Shown here: piece by piece, positions 1 through 10,914 of the stretch
How positions within the stretch are numbered: position 1 is the first letter of the stretch
Layout: every line of letters starts with the position of its first letter
Program-made: the position numbers and the translations under genes
Assembly: GCF_050947875.1 (NCBI RefSeq)
Contig: NC_134570.1
Location: 243,528,584 to 243,592,583, forward strand
Reading direction: 5' to 3'
Length of the DNA: 64,000 bases
DNA from: Dermacentor variabilis
Lineage: Eukaryota; Arthropoda; Arachnida; Ixodida; Ixodidae
The notes under the pieces: model-generated
What the model saw: only the letters and a program-made list of their open reading frames with translations
What the model was told of the DNA's origin: nothing
Database searches by the model: none

Positions 1-1637
1 AGTGGGCCGAACGGCGCTCTTTCACTGAGGCGGCGCGTGTGGAAAAATTGAGCGAGGGCGCCGCGGAGGGAACTGGATTAGGGCGGAGACGCGTCGCGGC
101 ATATTCGATATAATTTCGCCGCGGGCGCTGAGACCGATTGCGCGCGTACGCTCCTGTAATGATACTTTATTCCAAATGCAAATTTATATTGACAGCTTTT
201 TGTTACGCATACATATTTGAGGCATGGGTTATACAACATGACGTCTTCAATTTTGCTTTCGTGGTCAAGTGCGTCGTCTGCTAGCAAGCACGCGTTCCTT
301 GCGCGGACGCTTTGTGGACGCCGAGTTTTTCTCGCAGAAAGTCTGTGCAGTAAATTTTTGTACGGTTTTACTTGCTTTGGTGCGCCCGCGACTCCTGTCG
401 CCTGGTGCCAATTGTACTGTTAGCAAGTGAACTGCTATGTTTAACATTATTTCCTAAAAGAAACACGTAATTTGTGCCACAGAAGCTGCCTATCTACAAC
501 ATGAAGCTACGCACGAAAATTTTATTGATATCGTGTAAATTTACGCATGGTTCTTCTTAGTGGAATATTGTCACGTGATAGAGATTGTCGAGGACACAGC
601 AATAAAACTGTGAATGGCGAAACTAACTTTATTGGGCGAACCTGTGCCCACAAAAACTGACTACGCTCAAAGCTCAACAAAAACGGTGAACACAGTCGGC
701 GATCGTCGAAAATGTGATCTGCGGATCAAGCGCGTTGGCTTTTATGCATCAGTCGGCGAAGGTTCCAGAGTAATCGCTGGTGCCGGCACATATTCCAGAC
801 AGTTCTACACCATTCGCGTCGCGCATTCATAAAATCAGATTGCGCAAGGTTCGGTGACAGCAAACAGTAAAAAGAACCATCGATAACTTTCGAGAAATTT
901 CCGATACTTGCAGGCGCGTCGTGCGCTGTGAGATAACATTTGTGAGATGTTGAAAAGCGGTCACCCGAAAAAACTAAGAAATGTACACGTGTCAATATTG
1001 ATCATGAAAAACTATCAGAGAAAACAACATTATTGTGAAATAAACGTGGTTCATTAACTGCGTGGTGCGAAGAGGTGCAGGTGACCAATGCACTTCTAGG
1101 GAAATCGAAGCGTGGGTACTTAGATCCACGACGTATATGTAAGAGAAAAATTATCAAATATTATAAATGCACAGATTGAAAAAGTGAAAACTTCCGACCG
1201 TAATATGAGCGTTTCTTTTAAAAGCGGCGCCAGCCCCAACTAACCGACTTTCCGAGAAGAGGAATCAAGGCAATGATTAGACGTTAATATGAAAAGTGTT
1301 TTTTATTTATTTATTATGTACTTATTTATTAGTGTTAAGGAAAAGATATTGCATATGTACTCAGACTGAATCTAGAGACCCGGAAGTCTTTATGAATGTA
1401 ATCCCCGTGGCTTGTCTGGCGATCTTTTTCGACGTGCCAGCCGGCGAAGGGAAATAAAAACACATAGTACTCGAATGATCTTTGTTTTTCATATCTTATT
1501 CGCCTTCAGAATTCAATATTAAAAATTTAGAGCCATTCCACTCTTTTAAGGTGGATGACCAGCGGAGCTGTATATAACTATAAATAAAATTAAATAAAAC
1601 AACAAAACAATATAACACAAATTTGCACGTTGTTATG
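1..1637. other. No recognised gene
   Basis: Only short overlapping reading frames on both strands, none with a recognisable motif. The stretch 1290-1340 is A/T-rich with TTTATT-type runs. The block at about 560-1000 reads like dispersed non-coding repeat sequence, but no terminal repeats are visible. Confidence 0.5.
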
Positions 1638-1644
1638 TTCAGTT

Positions 1645-2041
1645 CGATTGACGTTTATCTTGTGACCACAGTGATTATGGCTTTATGGTCGCAATGATAG
1701 ACGGCCACGGGTTCTGTGAAGACACTGGAGATGTTCTTAGCCAAGGTTAAATCTATTCGCTACCGATGGTGCGTCGTGGAGACATTGGTCTTGGTGTAAC
1801 ATTGAAGGCCGAATTTTGATAAGAGAGACGCCAAGAACCAGTTTCCGTCTGGACAAAACACATCAACGTTAAAGTCACCCACAATGATGATGGGATTGGC
1901 GTCCACCGGGAGGATTCCCCTAAACGTGCCGTTCATAAAGTCTTTAAGGTCCCTCTGACATTCCGGGATGAACGTGTACAGCGGTGACAATGATTCCGAC
2001 CCCACTCTGTACGGCGCACGCGTCGGCACGTTGCACGGCAA
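1645..2041 (-). pseudogene. Relic of an AP-type endonuclease domain (LINE or Helentron)
   Basis: The minus-strand frame contains IIIVGDFNVDV, the central metal-binding GDFN motif of exonuclease/endonuclease/phosphatase-fold nucleases, followed by an NVSTTHH segment. Past an in-frame stop the same frame gives RIDLTLAKN and CDHKA, a degraded form of the C-terminal SDH motif. No reverse transcriptase follows. The domain occurs in APE-type LINEs and in Helentrons, and I cannot tell which is the source. Host gene origin is unlikely because of the stop and the missing N-terminal third. Confidence 0.6.
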
Positions 2042-2049
2042 GACTTTCG

Positions 2050-3270
2050 CCTGTCGTCAGTATGTATTAGATCTCGCCGTTGAGTGCGGCAGTTGGCAGA
2101 CGTTGACGGATGATTTGAGAACTGAAGGTTTATTTACATTATATACAGTAGTAACACAAAGCAATTAACAGTCATAATGTCATCGACGGCAGGCAGCAAA
2201 TCAGACGCTGCGGCCCGTGGCAAGAAGAACGAACAACTCTTCTCTCTGTCTCTCGCTTTTAACCCCTTCGATCTCTCGGGGTCACGTCATTTTTGGCCAA
2301 TCGTCGAGCCACCTCAGGTGTCGTCATTTTTCTCCAATGGTAGGCGCCCGTGTAAGTGCGGTCACATTCGGCCAATGGGGACGCTCCAAGGGCTCCATTG
2401 ATGGAGAGTTGACTTCCCTCCGGCGTCGCCTCCTCGCCTTGAAGCACTCAGCTGAAGGAGCCGGATTGTTCTCGAACCTTTCAGAAGCGCAAAACAGGTT
2501 TGCTCGGGACCGACATCAACTACCTGGAACCGTGCCAGCCTCCTGTTTCACTTTCGGAAAGAGTGTAGGAAGGGGGGTAAATAATAGCTTGATGTGCGGC
2601 GCATGAGGTGGGGGTCACCTACCTGTATGACGGGTCCGGTAACGTGGTAGATGCGCCACGGCGCACCATAATTGGAATGCGATGGCGATTGGACGTGATC
2701 GGAGAACTTGAGTGAGGCCAGAAAAAGGGTGCGTATCCAACGGCTCCTCCTCGCCCCGAATTTCGGTATGGCCGGTGAACCGAATTCCCTGGCCATGAGG
2801 AACGCTGTAGTGTACTGGTGACGGGCCTCGTGTGAAGAATTTCTGGATCCCGGGCCCTGGAGAACGTATGTAAAACAAACAAAACAACACAGCGCTGCAC
2901 TACGTGCAAGCACGGGCTCTTCACTCCTGACTCGCCAGGCTATTACTATGTCAAAACCAACCCGTTTTGGTTTCTTTTTCCCAATTTTGATAAAGCAGTT
3001 CCAACCACCTTTCTAAACAGCTTTCCATATCTCCTCGACTGCCGACAAGGCCATAGTGATATCGTCGTTGCAAAACAAACGCGCGAAAGTTAAACAATTA
3101 ACGAAAACAACTTTATAACTATACGCAAGCAAAGTTTTGAAACTACAAGTATAACTTCCAGCCAATAATAACACTACCTTCCTCGTTAGTAAAAGGGAGC
3201 AATGTAATACGTCGGTTTACGGAAACAACTGGCTCAAACCATCTGCGTTCCCATTTAACTTGCCCGTTTT
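2050..3270. other. No recognised gene
   Basis: Several overlapping open frames between 2177 and 2924 occur on both strands, which indicates G/C-rich composition rather than coding. A repeat or LTR origin is possible, but I found no matching copy elsewhere in the window. Confidence 0.45.
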
Positions 3271-3280
3271 GCACACGCAG

Positions 3281-3359
3281 CGCGCGCAGCGGTGGCGCGG
3301 AGCTGGAGCATCCGCCTCAAATGCAAGAGTACCGTGATTCGAATCCCGGTGCCGCGCAA
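3281..3359 (+). repeat. tRNA-like sequence (Arg-CCT-like) ahead of the RTE LINE
   Basis: An A-box-like TGGCGCGGAGCTGG (3293-3306) and a B-box-like GATTCGAATCC (3336-3346) surround an anticodon-type arm. In that arm GCATC at 3308-3312 faces AATGC at 3320-3324, with a 7-nt loop whose central triplet is CCT (3315-3317). One stem pair is broken and the acceptor stem is poor, so this is not a functional tRNA. It is probably the tRNA-derived head of a SINE, or an internal RNA polymerase III-type promoter in the 5' leader of the LINE starting about 250 bp downstream. Confidence 0.5.
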
Positions 3360-3644
3360 CTTTCCATCGCATTCAAAGAAGAAAAGACCCGCGTGTTGAT
3401 AAAATTGCATCAACAGGCCTACAGTGCGGCCTGATCCTGGTGACCAGAACCGGTAATGCACTCCCTCACCAGAGCAGGATTCGCTACCCTGGTGCAGTAC
3501 TTGGCCACAACCTCCTATATAAATACAACAATCAAACCCCGGTCCTCAGTCTTTAGCAGCTGCGAAGCAACTGCCCATGGGGGTGGTCAGACCTGTGACG
3601 CAGCAGAGGGTGCTAAGAATATCTGGGTCCGGACAGGCCGCCAT

Positions 3645-3783
3645 TGGAATCTGAACCTGGCATCGTTTAACGCTAGAACGGTATCTAGTGAGGCGAGTCT
3701 AGAAGTGCTATTGGAGGAATTAGCGGGCAGTAGATGGGATATAATTGGGCTCACTGATGTTAGGAGGACAAAAGAAGCATATT
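3645..3783 (+). pseudogene. RTE endonuclease N-terminal stub
   Basis: The frame reads LNLASFNARTVSSEASLE and then WDIIGLTDVRR. These are the first strand of the APE fold and the following catalytic E motif, here with D in LTDVRR where family members usually have LSEVRR. Reading then jumps in a different frame to the region upstream of the reverse transcriptase, so roughly 150 residues of endonuclease are missing. Confidence 0.7.
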
Positions 3784-3784
3784 A

Positions 3785-5410
3785 AGAAACGCCAATGCAT
3801 GAGAGCCTCTAACCCTACAGCTATAATAGAACTGGCAGAACTTTCCAAGGTAATCAACAAGCGTAAGACAGCTGACACAAGGAAGTACAATATGGTTAGA
3901 ATTGAACGTGCTCTGAGGAATGGAGGAAGCCTAAAAGCAGTGAAGAAACTAAGCATAGGCAAGAATCAGATGTATGCGTTAAGAGACAAAGCCAGCAATA
4001 TCATTACTAAAATAGATGAGATAGTTCAAGTGGCTGAGGAGTTCTATAGAAATTTATACAATACCAGTGGCACCCACGACGATAATGGAAGAGAGAATAG
4101 TCCATAGGAGTTCGACATCCCACAAGTCCCGCCGGAAGAAGTAAAGAAAGCCTTGGGAGCTATGCAAAGGGGTGAGGCAGCTGAGAAGGATCAGGTAACA
4201 GCAGATCTGTTGAAGGATGGTGGGTAGATTGTTCTAGAAAAACTGGGCATCCTGTATACGCAATGCCTCATGACCTCGAGCGTACCGGAATCTTGGAAGA
4301 ACGCTAACATAATCCGTATCCATAAGAAAGGGGACGCCAAATACTTTAAAAGTTATAGACCGATCAGCTTACTGTCCGTTCTCTACAATGCATTTACTAA
4401 AATAATCGCAAATAAGACCAGGAACACCTTAGACTTCTGTAAACCGAAGGACCAGACAGGATTTCGTAAAGGCTACTCAACAATAGACCATATTCCCACT
4501 ATCAATCACGTGATAGAGAAACTTGCAGAATATAACCAACCCTTATAGGTAGCTTTCATTGATTACGAGAAAGCGTTTGATTCTGTCGAAACCTCAGCAG
4601 TCATGGAGGCATTACGGAATTAGGGTGTAGACGAGGCGTATGTAAAAATACTGAAGGATATATATAGTGGCTCCACAGTCACAGTAGTCCTCCATAATGA
4701 ACGCACCAAAATCCCAATAAAGAAAGGCGTCAGGCAGGGACATACGATCTCTCCAATGCTATTCACAGCGTGTTTACAGGAGGTATTCAGAGACCTGGAT
4801 TGGGAAGAATTGGGGATAAAAGTTAATGGAGAATACCTTAGTAACTTGCGATTCGCTGATGATATTGCCTTGCTTAGTAACTCAGGGGACCAATTGCGAT
4901 GCATGCTCACTGACCTGGAGAGGCAAAGCAGAAGAGTGGGTCTAAAAATTATTCTGCAGAAAACTAAAGAAATCAGTCTCGGAAGAGAACAGCAGTTTAC
5001 GATAGGTAGCCAGGCACTGGAAGTGCTAAGGAAATACATCTACTTAGGGCAGGTAGTGCCGCGGATCGGGATCATAAGACTAACATAATCAGAAGAATAA
5101 GAATGGGCTGGGGGCGTTGGGCAGGCATTCTCAGATCATGAACACCAGGTTGCCAATATCTCCAAGGAGAAAAGTGTATAACAGCTTTGTCTTAGCAGTA
5201 CTCACGTGCGGGGCAGAAACCTGGAGGCTTACGAAAAGGGCTCTACTTGAATTGAGGACGACGCAAGGAGCTATGGAAAGAATGATGGGTGTAACGTTAA
5301 GGGATAAGAAAAGAGCACATTGGGTGAGGGAACAAACGCGAGGTAATGGCATCTTAGTTGAAATTAGGAAAAGAAATGGGGGGCATGATAAGTATGGACA
5401 GCTGGGTTAG
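3785..5410 (+). pseudogene. RTE reverse transcriptase with stop codons
   Basis: Recognisable blocks in order are the linker (YNMVRIERAL), the thumb/finger block (SVPESWKNANIIRIHKKGD, then YRPISLLSV), DQTGFRKGYSTIDHI, the palm block with VAFIDYEKAFDSV near 4550, KKGVRQGHTISPMLFTACL near 4720-4780, and the catalytic FADDIALL near 4850. In-frame stops are visible near 4108, 4227, 4546 and 4621. The reading frame is otherwise largely conserved, so this is a moderately old copy. The catalytic ADD triad is intact, but no full protein can be made. Confidence 0.8.
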
Positions 5411-5429
5411 TTGGTTATGATTAGCATTA

Positions 5430-5546
5430 TGAAACATCGTTCCAGCGCACAATTGAACACGGACGAGAAGAGAAAGACAACACCCGGCGTTCGTGTTGTC
5501 TTTCTCTTCTCGTCCGTGTTCAATTGTGCGCTGGAACGATGTTTCA
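5430..5546. repeat. Perfect hairpin: 54-bp arms, 9-bp loop
   Basis: Arm 1 (5430-5483, starting TGAAACATCGTTCC) and arm 2 (5493-5546) are exact reverse complements over 54 bp, separated by a 9-nt loop (5484-5492). The hairpin separates the RTE LINE's conserved C-terminal GHVMRKEDKRWSL block from upstream sequence, so it is best read as an inserted foldback element. No target duplication can be assigned. Perfect pairing inside an otherwise decayed LINE implies a recent insertion or continuing correction between the arms. Confidence 0.9.
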
Positions 5547-5785
5547 GAAAGGGGCATGGATATGTAATGAGGAAGGAGGATAAACGATGGTCATTAAAGT
5601 TTACGGAATTGATTCCAAGGGAAGGGAAGCGTAGCAGGGGGTGGCAGAAAGTTAGCTGGCGGATGAGATTAAGAAGTTTGCAGAGACAACATGGACACAA
5701 TTAGTTCATGACCGGGGTAGTTGGAGAAGTATGGGAGAGGCCTTTGCGATGCATTGGGTGTAACCAGGATGGTGATGATAAAGAT
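5547..5785 (+). pseudogene. RTE LINE C-terminal region
   Basis: Reading GHGYVMRKEDKRWSLKFTEL, then a stretch of basic residues, a stop near 5702, and a VWERPLRCIG block. This order and spacing match the C-terminal tail of RTE-clade polyproteins before the short 3' UTR. It continues the LINE after the hairpin. Confidence 0.7.
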
Positions 5786-6120
5786 TTTGTAAGGGACGGT
5801 GAAGTTATATTCCTGTAGAATTAGATTCCATCTGAACAAGCGTCCGTTCTTAGGGGACATGTGTCTGAGCCAGGTCAGAGGACAGTGGTCGATCTGGAAA
5901 GTCGATTTCGCTCCGTACAGATAACAAGATAATTTCTGGACCGCCCAACTAAGCAGGCGCATTCTTTTTCGGAAGTGATGTGCGCTTCTTCTCTGCACGT
6001 TAATTTTCGTCTAGCACACAGTACCGGATGCTCTTCCGCGTCTTCGCCCACCTGGCTGTGGACGACTCCCAACCCTGTGTCTCTAGCATCGCACTGCACG
6101 ATAAATTCCTTAGAATAATC
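5786..6120 (-). pseudogene. RNase H domain of the permuted Gypsy element
   Basis: The minus-strand frames give FIVQCDARDTGLGVV (first catalytic Asp block of Gypsy RNase H), then an EKECACLV segment equivalent to the second acidic block, then FQIDHCPLTWLRHM and the terminal [13 protein letters not shown]. The domain stops exactly where the RTE LINE's 3' tail begins, so the end of RNase H and everything downstream has been lost or displaced. Confidence 0.75.
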
Positions 6121-6506
6121 GGGGTCCTAAGCACTGGTCCTGAGCTCAGAACCTATTTCAGGGGCTGAAATGCGCTTTCTTTGCCCTCATTCCATCGAAT
6201 TTTTTCTGGCTCTCCCTTTCAGAGGGTGTCTGTCAGGGGGCTTGCAACCTCTGATTAATTTGGAATGTACCACTGGTAATATACCATGAGCCCCCGAAAG
6301 GCTTTGACATCCGTCTTAGTTCGCGGTTCAGGAAAGTTATTGATAGGCCCTATTTTTAGTTCGGAGGGCCACCACGTTCCCTATCCTATGACATGCCCTA
6401 GGTAGGTAACTTGCAAACACCCGAAGTTGCACTTTTCGGCCTTTATCATGAGACCCGCGTCTCTTAGACGTGCCAGAAACTTCCCCAAGTGCCCCATGTG
6501 ATCTTT
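6121..6506 (-). pseudogene. RT-RNase H connection of the permuted Gypsy element
   Basis: This stretch links the palm of the reverse transcriptase to RNase H. No long open frame survives, but its position and the antisense spacing fit the thumb and connection subdomains. Confidence 0.5.
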
Positions 6507-7030
6507 CTAGCTGTTAGAAAAGATGGCCACATCACCTAAGTAGGGGATCGCGTTATCTTGTAGGTCTTTCAAAACAATATCCATCAGCTTGGAAAAGCTA
6601 AACGGTACGTTCTTAAGCTCGAAACTTAACATTAGTGGTCGAAATGTGCCAACCGGGAAAGTGAATACTGCGTAGCGACTTGAACTTTCTGACATGGGCA
6701 CCTGCCAGTGCACCCTAAGTGGATTGTTGAAATGAGCTATAGGCTCCACCCACCCGTTCAACTCGTTCTTGTGGGTTAGGTGTAGGGTAAAGTTGGTCCC
6801 TTGCAATCGATTTCAACTTCCTATAGTCCACACATGGACGCGGCTCTTTCCCACCTGCCTCTACCATAATCATCGGGGAAGTGTAATGACTGTCTGATGG
6901 TTCAATGATTCCCAACTCAAGCATTCGTATGCTCTCTACTTCCATTATTTCTCGCAGACTAGGTGAGACTCGGTACGGTTTGGATGGGACGGGCTTGCCT
7001 TATGTCAACTCAATCTCATGAGTAACCAGC
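6507..7030 (-). pseudogene. Reverse transcriptase of the permuted Gypsy element
   Basis: Minus-strand reading shows the Gypsy RT leader (PSKPYRVSPSLREIM), then IRMLELGIIEPSDSHYTSP, then PCVDYRKLKSIARDQLYP. In the next frame come TFPVGTFRPLMLSFELKNVP (an altered form of the usual MPFGL..APATF block) and a PYLGDVAIFS segment where YLDD is expected, so the catalytic DD is degraded to GD. At least one frameshift separates the blocks. It lies downstream of the integrase on the same strand. Confidence 0.8.
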
Positions 7031-7299
7031 GCCTTTCTCACCGGCCGGCTACTGAAGCATTGGCGAAATTCCTTAAAGAGTTTCCGGAGGTTGCTTACTT
7101 AAGCGGCCTCGGGAGCCACTCGGTTTACAGGCAGATTCAGGTTGTCCTCTATGGAGCGTTCCGCATTTGTCACTGTCACTAAAACTGGAAGTTCGACCGC
7201 TACTTCTTCAGACGCGTTTACCACCATGTTCACAACCTCTTCCCTTCCACAATAATGTTTCATTAAATTGCAATGGTAAATGATTCCTTTATTCCTTTT

Positions 7300-8480
7300 T
7301 CAGGGAACTTCTAGGGTGTAATTATTCTCCGATATCTTCTGGGTAATCTTTACGGGACCGTCCCACTGTACCTCAAGTTTGTTTTTTCGTGAAGGCCTTA
7401 GGAGCATGACCCTGTATACCTTAAATGTTCATCTACGCGCATTTCTGTCATAGTACGCCTTCGCGGTTTCCTGGGTCTCTTCTAGGTTTATTTCAACCAG
7501 TTCTCGAGACACACTTAAGCGATAGAGCAATTATAAAACGTATGTCACCACCGTTTGGCTTTCACCTGTTCCCACATTTATCTTAACATTCTAAGGGGGG
7601 AATGGATCGTCCGACCGCACACCAGCTCGGAAGGAGTGAACCCCGCTGCCTTATGTGGGACTGCTCTCAATGCGAACAGGGTCGCGGGTAAACAGTCCTC
7701 CCAGTCTGCTTCGTGTTCATAGCACAATGCACGTAACAATCTCTTAAGCACCGACTGAATCTTCTCAACGCTCTTCGATTGTGGATGACACACGGAGCGG
7801 TATATCAGCCGTACGCCACACCTTTCTAGGAACGTCGTGGTTAAACCACTTGTAAATGCCATCCCCTCGTCAGCCTGAATCTCAAAGTCAAAGTCAAAGA
7901 GTCAAAGAGTTTTTATTCAGACAACGTATGGTACAGTTGCCTAGGGCGCAGACCAAAAGGCAAGTGGTTGCCTGGTGTCTGCAGGAAAACCGATTCACGC
8001 AAACGCGGACGATAGAGTGTCGATTATCTCAGTGGAGCTCAATTGCTTCAAAGGAATCGCTTCAGGAAACTTTGTCGCGGGACAGAGCATGGTGAAAAGG
8101 TACTTGTACCTTGATCGGCTCGGCGAGAAAGGCCCGACTGTGTCGTTGACCAGCCGACCGAATGGCTCCGTGATATAGGGAACTACCTTTAAAGGTGCCT
8201 TGCGTTTATCTCCCCGCTTCTCAACCCTCTGACACGCGTCACAGGATCTTACATAATTTTCCACGTGTTTAAAGCATCCTAGCCAGTAATATTCTAACAA
8301 GAGCCTCTCCTTCGTTTTTTTGATTCCTAGATGGCCCGACCAGCGATTTCCGTGACACAAAGTAAAGCGATCCACCCGATACGGAACGGTTAACTCCGGA
8401 ACGGTTAACTGATCGAGGACACGGCCCCTAGGATCTCGGTAGTGTCTATACAGCAGTCCTCCCTTTTCGTGGACGGTAAC
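7300..8480 (-). pseudogene. Integrase of the permuted Gypsy element
   Basis: From 8480 downward: a spacer (GGLLYRHYRDPRGRVL), the HHCC zinc-binding N-terminus (GHLGIKKTKERLLLEYYW, then SCDACQ), the catalytic core (NDTVGPFSPSRSRYKYLF, then EIQADEGMAFTSG with the second Asp, then CHPQSKSVEKIQS with the Glu) and LFALRAVPHKAAGFTPSEL. A GPY/F-like module follows (VQWDGPVKITQKISENNY, about 7380-7320). A roughly 100-bp foreign segment sits inside the core at about 7878-7978. Translation after the GPY/F-like module runs on to the RT leader. Confidence 0.8.
7878..7978 (+). repeat. Short insertion inside the integrase core
   Basis: The integrase reads as far as GFPA and resumes at EIQADEG, leaving about 100 bp in between. 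That segment begins with degenerate AAAGTCAAAG repeats followed by TTTTTATTCAGAC. It looks like the 3' tail of a short retroposed sequence inserted antisense to the host element, though no partner copy is seen in this window. Confidence 0.45.
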
Positions 8481-8786
8481 GTTGCGCCTTGCTATGCCCT
8501 CTTTTGCGCTGTAGTGTAAACGGGTCAGAGTCTGGTCCCTCTATTGCTCCGCGCGTAGCGACTCCCTGTCCACCTGGAGAAGCCTGTCAAAGCCCCCAGA
8601 GGCAGGTGAGAGTACAGACCTGCTCTCCCTTTCTTTTACTTCCACTGACGACCTTTCTTCGCTACGCGAGTTTTCTATGGGGGTCATTTTCATTGTCACC
8701 TCTGGTGCCACATTGTTTTCTTTTTTCTCCGAGGTTCTACTAGCGAATGCGCTTCCTCGCGTTCCGCCACCGCTGCGCTGGGGTCC

Positions 8787-9004
8787 TCAGTCAGCTGAGC
8801 GGCGCTTTGGCGTGCTCGCGAGCGGGCACCCTTCCTTCACCGAACTCCAGTACCAGACGCCCCGAACTCTTTGAAAAGAGATACGGGTAGTCCAATGAGT
8901 GCCTCTGTCTCTAGTTCTGCGAAAGCTGTGCTCCTCTAGTAGTGACTTGATCCAAGTTACCTTCCCTGTGTAGTTCTTGGCGTTTACAAAAGAAGGGTGA
9001 ACTA
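8787..9004 (-). pseudogene. Downstream half of the Gmr1-like protease region
   Basis: The minus frame starts abruptly after the transposon's TA and reads TIVHPSFVNAKNYTGK, then WIKSLLEEHS, then in shifted frames YLFSKSS and LEFGEGRVPA. Alone it is not recognisable as a protease. Joined to the segment ending at 14353, which reads CKVLRDRGATTDL and carries the active-site-like block (RDRG where RDTG is expected), it makes a plausible retropepsin region. Confidence 0.6.
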
Positions 9005-9006
9005 TA

Positions 9007-9029
9007 GTCGGATACAACTTTAGAAAAAA
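9007..9029 (+). repeat. Left terminal inverted repeat of the DNA transposon
   Basis: Exact 23-bp match in inverse orientation to 14328-14350; starts GTCGGATACAA and ends in AGAAAAAA. Preceded by TA. Confidence 0.85.
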
Positions 9030-10910
9030 GGGGGCGTTCGCTCCTCCGAGGCGGATGCACACGAGCATCCACCAATGGGCGCGCAATCTGGACCGACGTC
9101 ATTCGCCGGACGGCCGGTGACCCCGCCGTCGGAGAAGATGGCCGCCCGGGCTTCGAACAGGGCTAAGTCGCATCAGCTGTGCGCGTCAACACCTTGTCAC
9201 AGTGAATTCCCAAACTGTTTGTGATTGTCTAACGTGCCGGAAATATTACGGCGTGCTTACGATGCTGCATTTGTGCCGCGTGCGCTTATCCTATGCCGTG
9301 ATCCGGCGAAGAAAAATTGCAGCGAGCATCACTGACGTTGCGCTACGCTTTGCCTGAAAACGGGATCCCACGGCGACCGGCGCAAACACACATCCTGCCT
9401 GTTTGTTCCATGTATTTTTCATTTCGGTCCCGAGTGAAGTTACGGCGACGAAATTTTGCCAAGGTCTGGTGCCTACTGTCAGCGGCGTGTGTGTTCGTGC
9501 ACTTTGTCGCTGCGTTTCTCGTCGGACGGGGTGAAGTGATAGGACAAAACCATTCTCAGGAGTAATGAGAAAAGCGTGCGCGCATGAAACAAACCTACGA
9601 GCGTCTCAACAGAAAATACTTGCAAAAGAAGCCTCCAGTGCAAAGATTTGCCGCCGTCAACTTAGCGTGAACGCTCGTTGCCAGCAGTGAGATAGCCGAG
9701 CGTCTAACGGCGGTGTTCGAGCGTTGTGTAGCACCGTCAATTGATTGCTTTCCACCAGTGCTCACCATGTGCGCAAGCTGTAGAATGCGTGCTGTGGCAC
9801 AGTCGCGCATAAGTTGTGTTGCCGGCGCTCGATATGGTTTCCCACAACATAGCTTCGCACTGCTTTCCGATTCTCGTGATATGTTGCAATTAAAAATTCC
9901 CAAGACAGTGTTAAGAGAACGGTAAAAAAAAACATGAGAAGGTAGGCGCAGCAGCTTGTGAACCCACTCCTATAATACCTCTACCCGCGTCTGTTTGTAA
10001 ATGTGTGTATGTTTTCTTGCGTTTGTGTGTGAATACGTGCCTGCTTCTATGCGTGTTTGCACTGACTCTTATTTCTGTCATTTTATTTTATATTAGCATT
10101 TCTTTTTGTTAGTTTTCTTTCAGCAAAGTCTTTACACATTTTCATTAACCAATCTCACTCAAACCACTAACTCCTGTACATTGCAGGGCTGGCCTCTTCC
10201 ATCTCATTAACACCTTCCTCACTGGTCTACCTCGTCTTCTCAATCTGCCTACTCGCCGTGTTTTCTGTCCTTGCTTCTTTAGTTGTTGCTGCAGTGTGAT
10301 TAACCAACTTGCTCGAAACAAATTTTGACCGCCTATGAAAACAGAAAGGTTTAGAGACACATTATCTTAAAAGCGTCATGTGGGTTGAACAGTAACTTTG
10401 CCTCGTACCTCTGTTCATGTTTATGCATCACTGCATGTGGCACCTCGCCAAAAGTGCTCATGAAAGGCTGCATATTGCGAAACAAGACCTTGATATGCTG
10501 TTGCATTTTTCATACATTCAGTCTTAATAAACAGACGGTTTCGCTGCCCATCACACATGATGGTAAAAACTTTCAACACGAATAACATTGTGCAGTGAGG
10601 CGTCATTTCCTGTCTGATGCTTTCGTCGTTGCAAAGACATTTTTCAGTGAATGGAGCCCAGCAAAGCAGTGCACTGAGAGCTTTTGCAACTTTCACCATT
10701 TATGACTTCACAAATGATATTGTCTGAACCTGGCCGTCTATCGCTATGCCGATGGCTTGTGAATTAAATAATTGCCTCAATAAAACACATTCAACTTCAC
10801 TCAGCATTTTTTAGTACAAACAATGCAACAAATGCAACAATGCAACAACAAACAAATAATTCTGCTTACATTGGTGTTACTTGCCCGGTCAGATAAACAA
10901 ATACAACAAT
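9030..10910. other. Interior of the DNA transposon, no recognised gene
   Basis: The first 150 bp are G/C-rich. Further in, only short frames occur, such as one at 9317-9565 with a hydrophobic stretch and one at 9713-9925. Neither has a recognisable domain, and I do not call them genes. Confidence 0.4.
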
Positions 10911-10914
10911 GGCT

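Larger units (their letters stand above)
3605..5785 (+). mobile_element. RTE-clade non-LTR retrotransposon, internally deleted and decayed
   Basis: In order: an endonuclease N-terminus, a deletion removing most of the endonuclease, a reverse transcriptase with several stops, and an RTE-type C-terminal region. The element ends near 5785 in a GGATGGTGATGATAAA tail, typical of RTE elements, which end in short trinucleotide-like repeats. The next base belongs to the antisense RNase H of the permuted Gypsy element, so the LINE appears to have truncated that element. A 117-bp hairpin sits in the C-terminal region. Confidence 0.75.

Noticed and set aside
5786..8480. Two separate Gypsy elements, one giving integrase and one giving RT
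   Set aside because: The integrase C-terminal module and RT leader are joined by continuous same-strand coding sequence with no LTR or gag between them.
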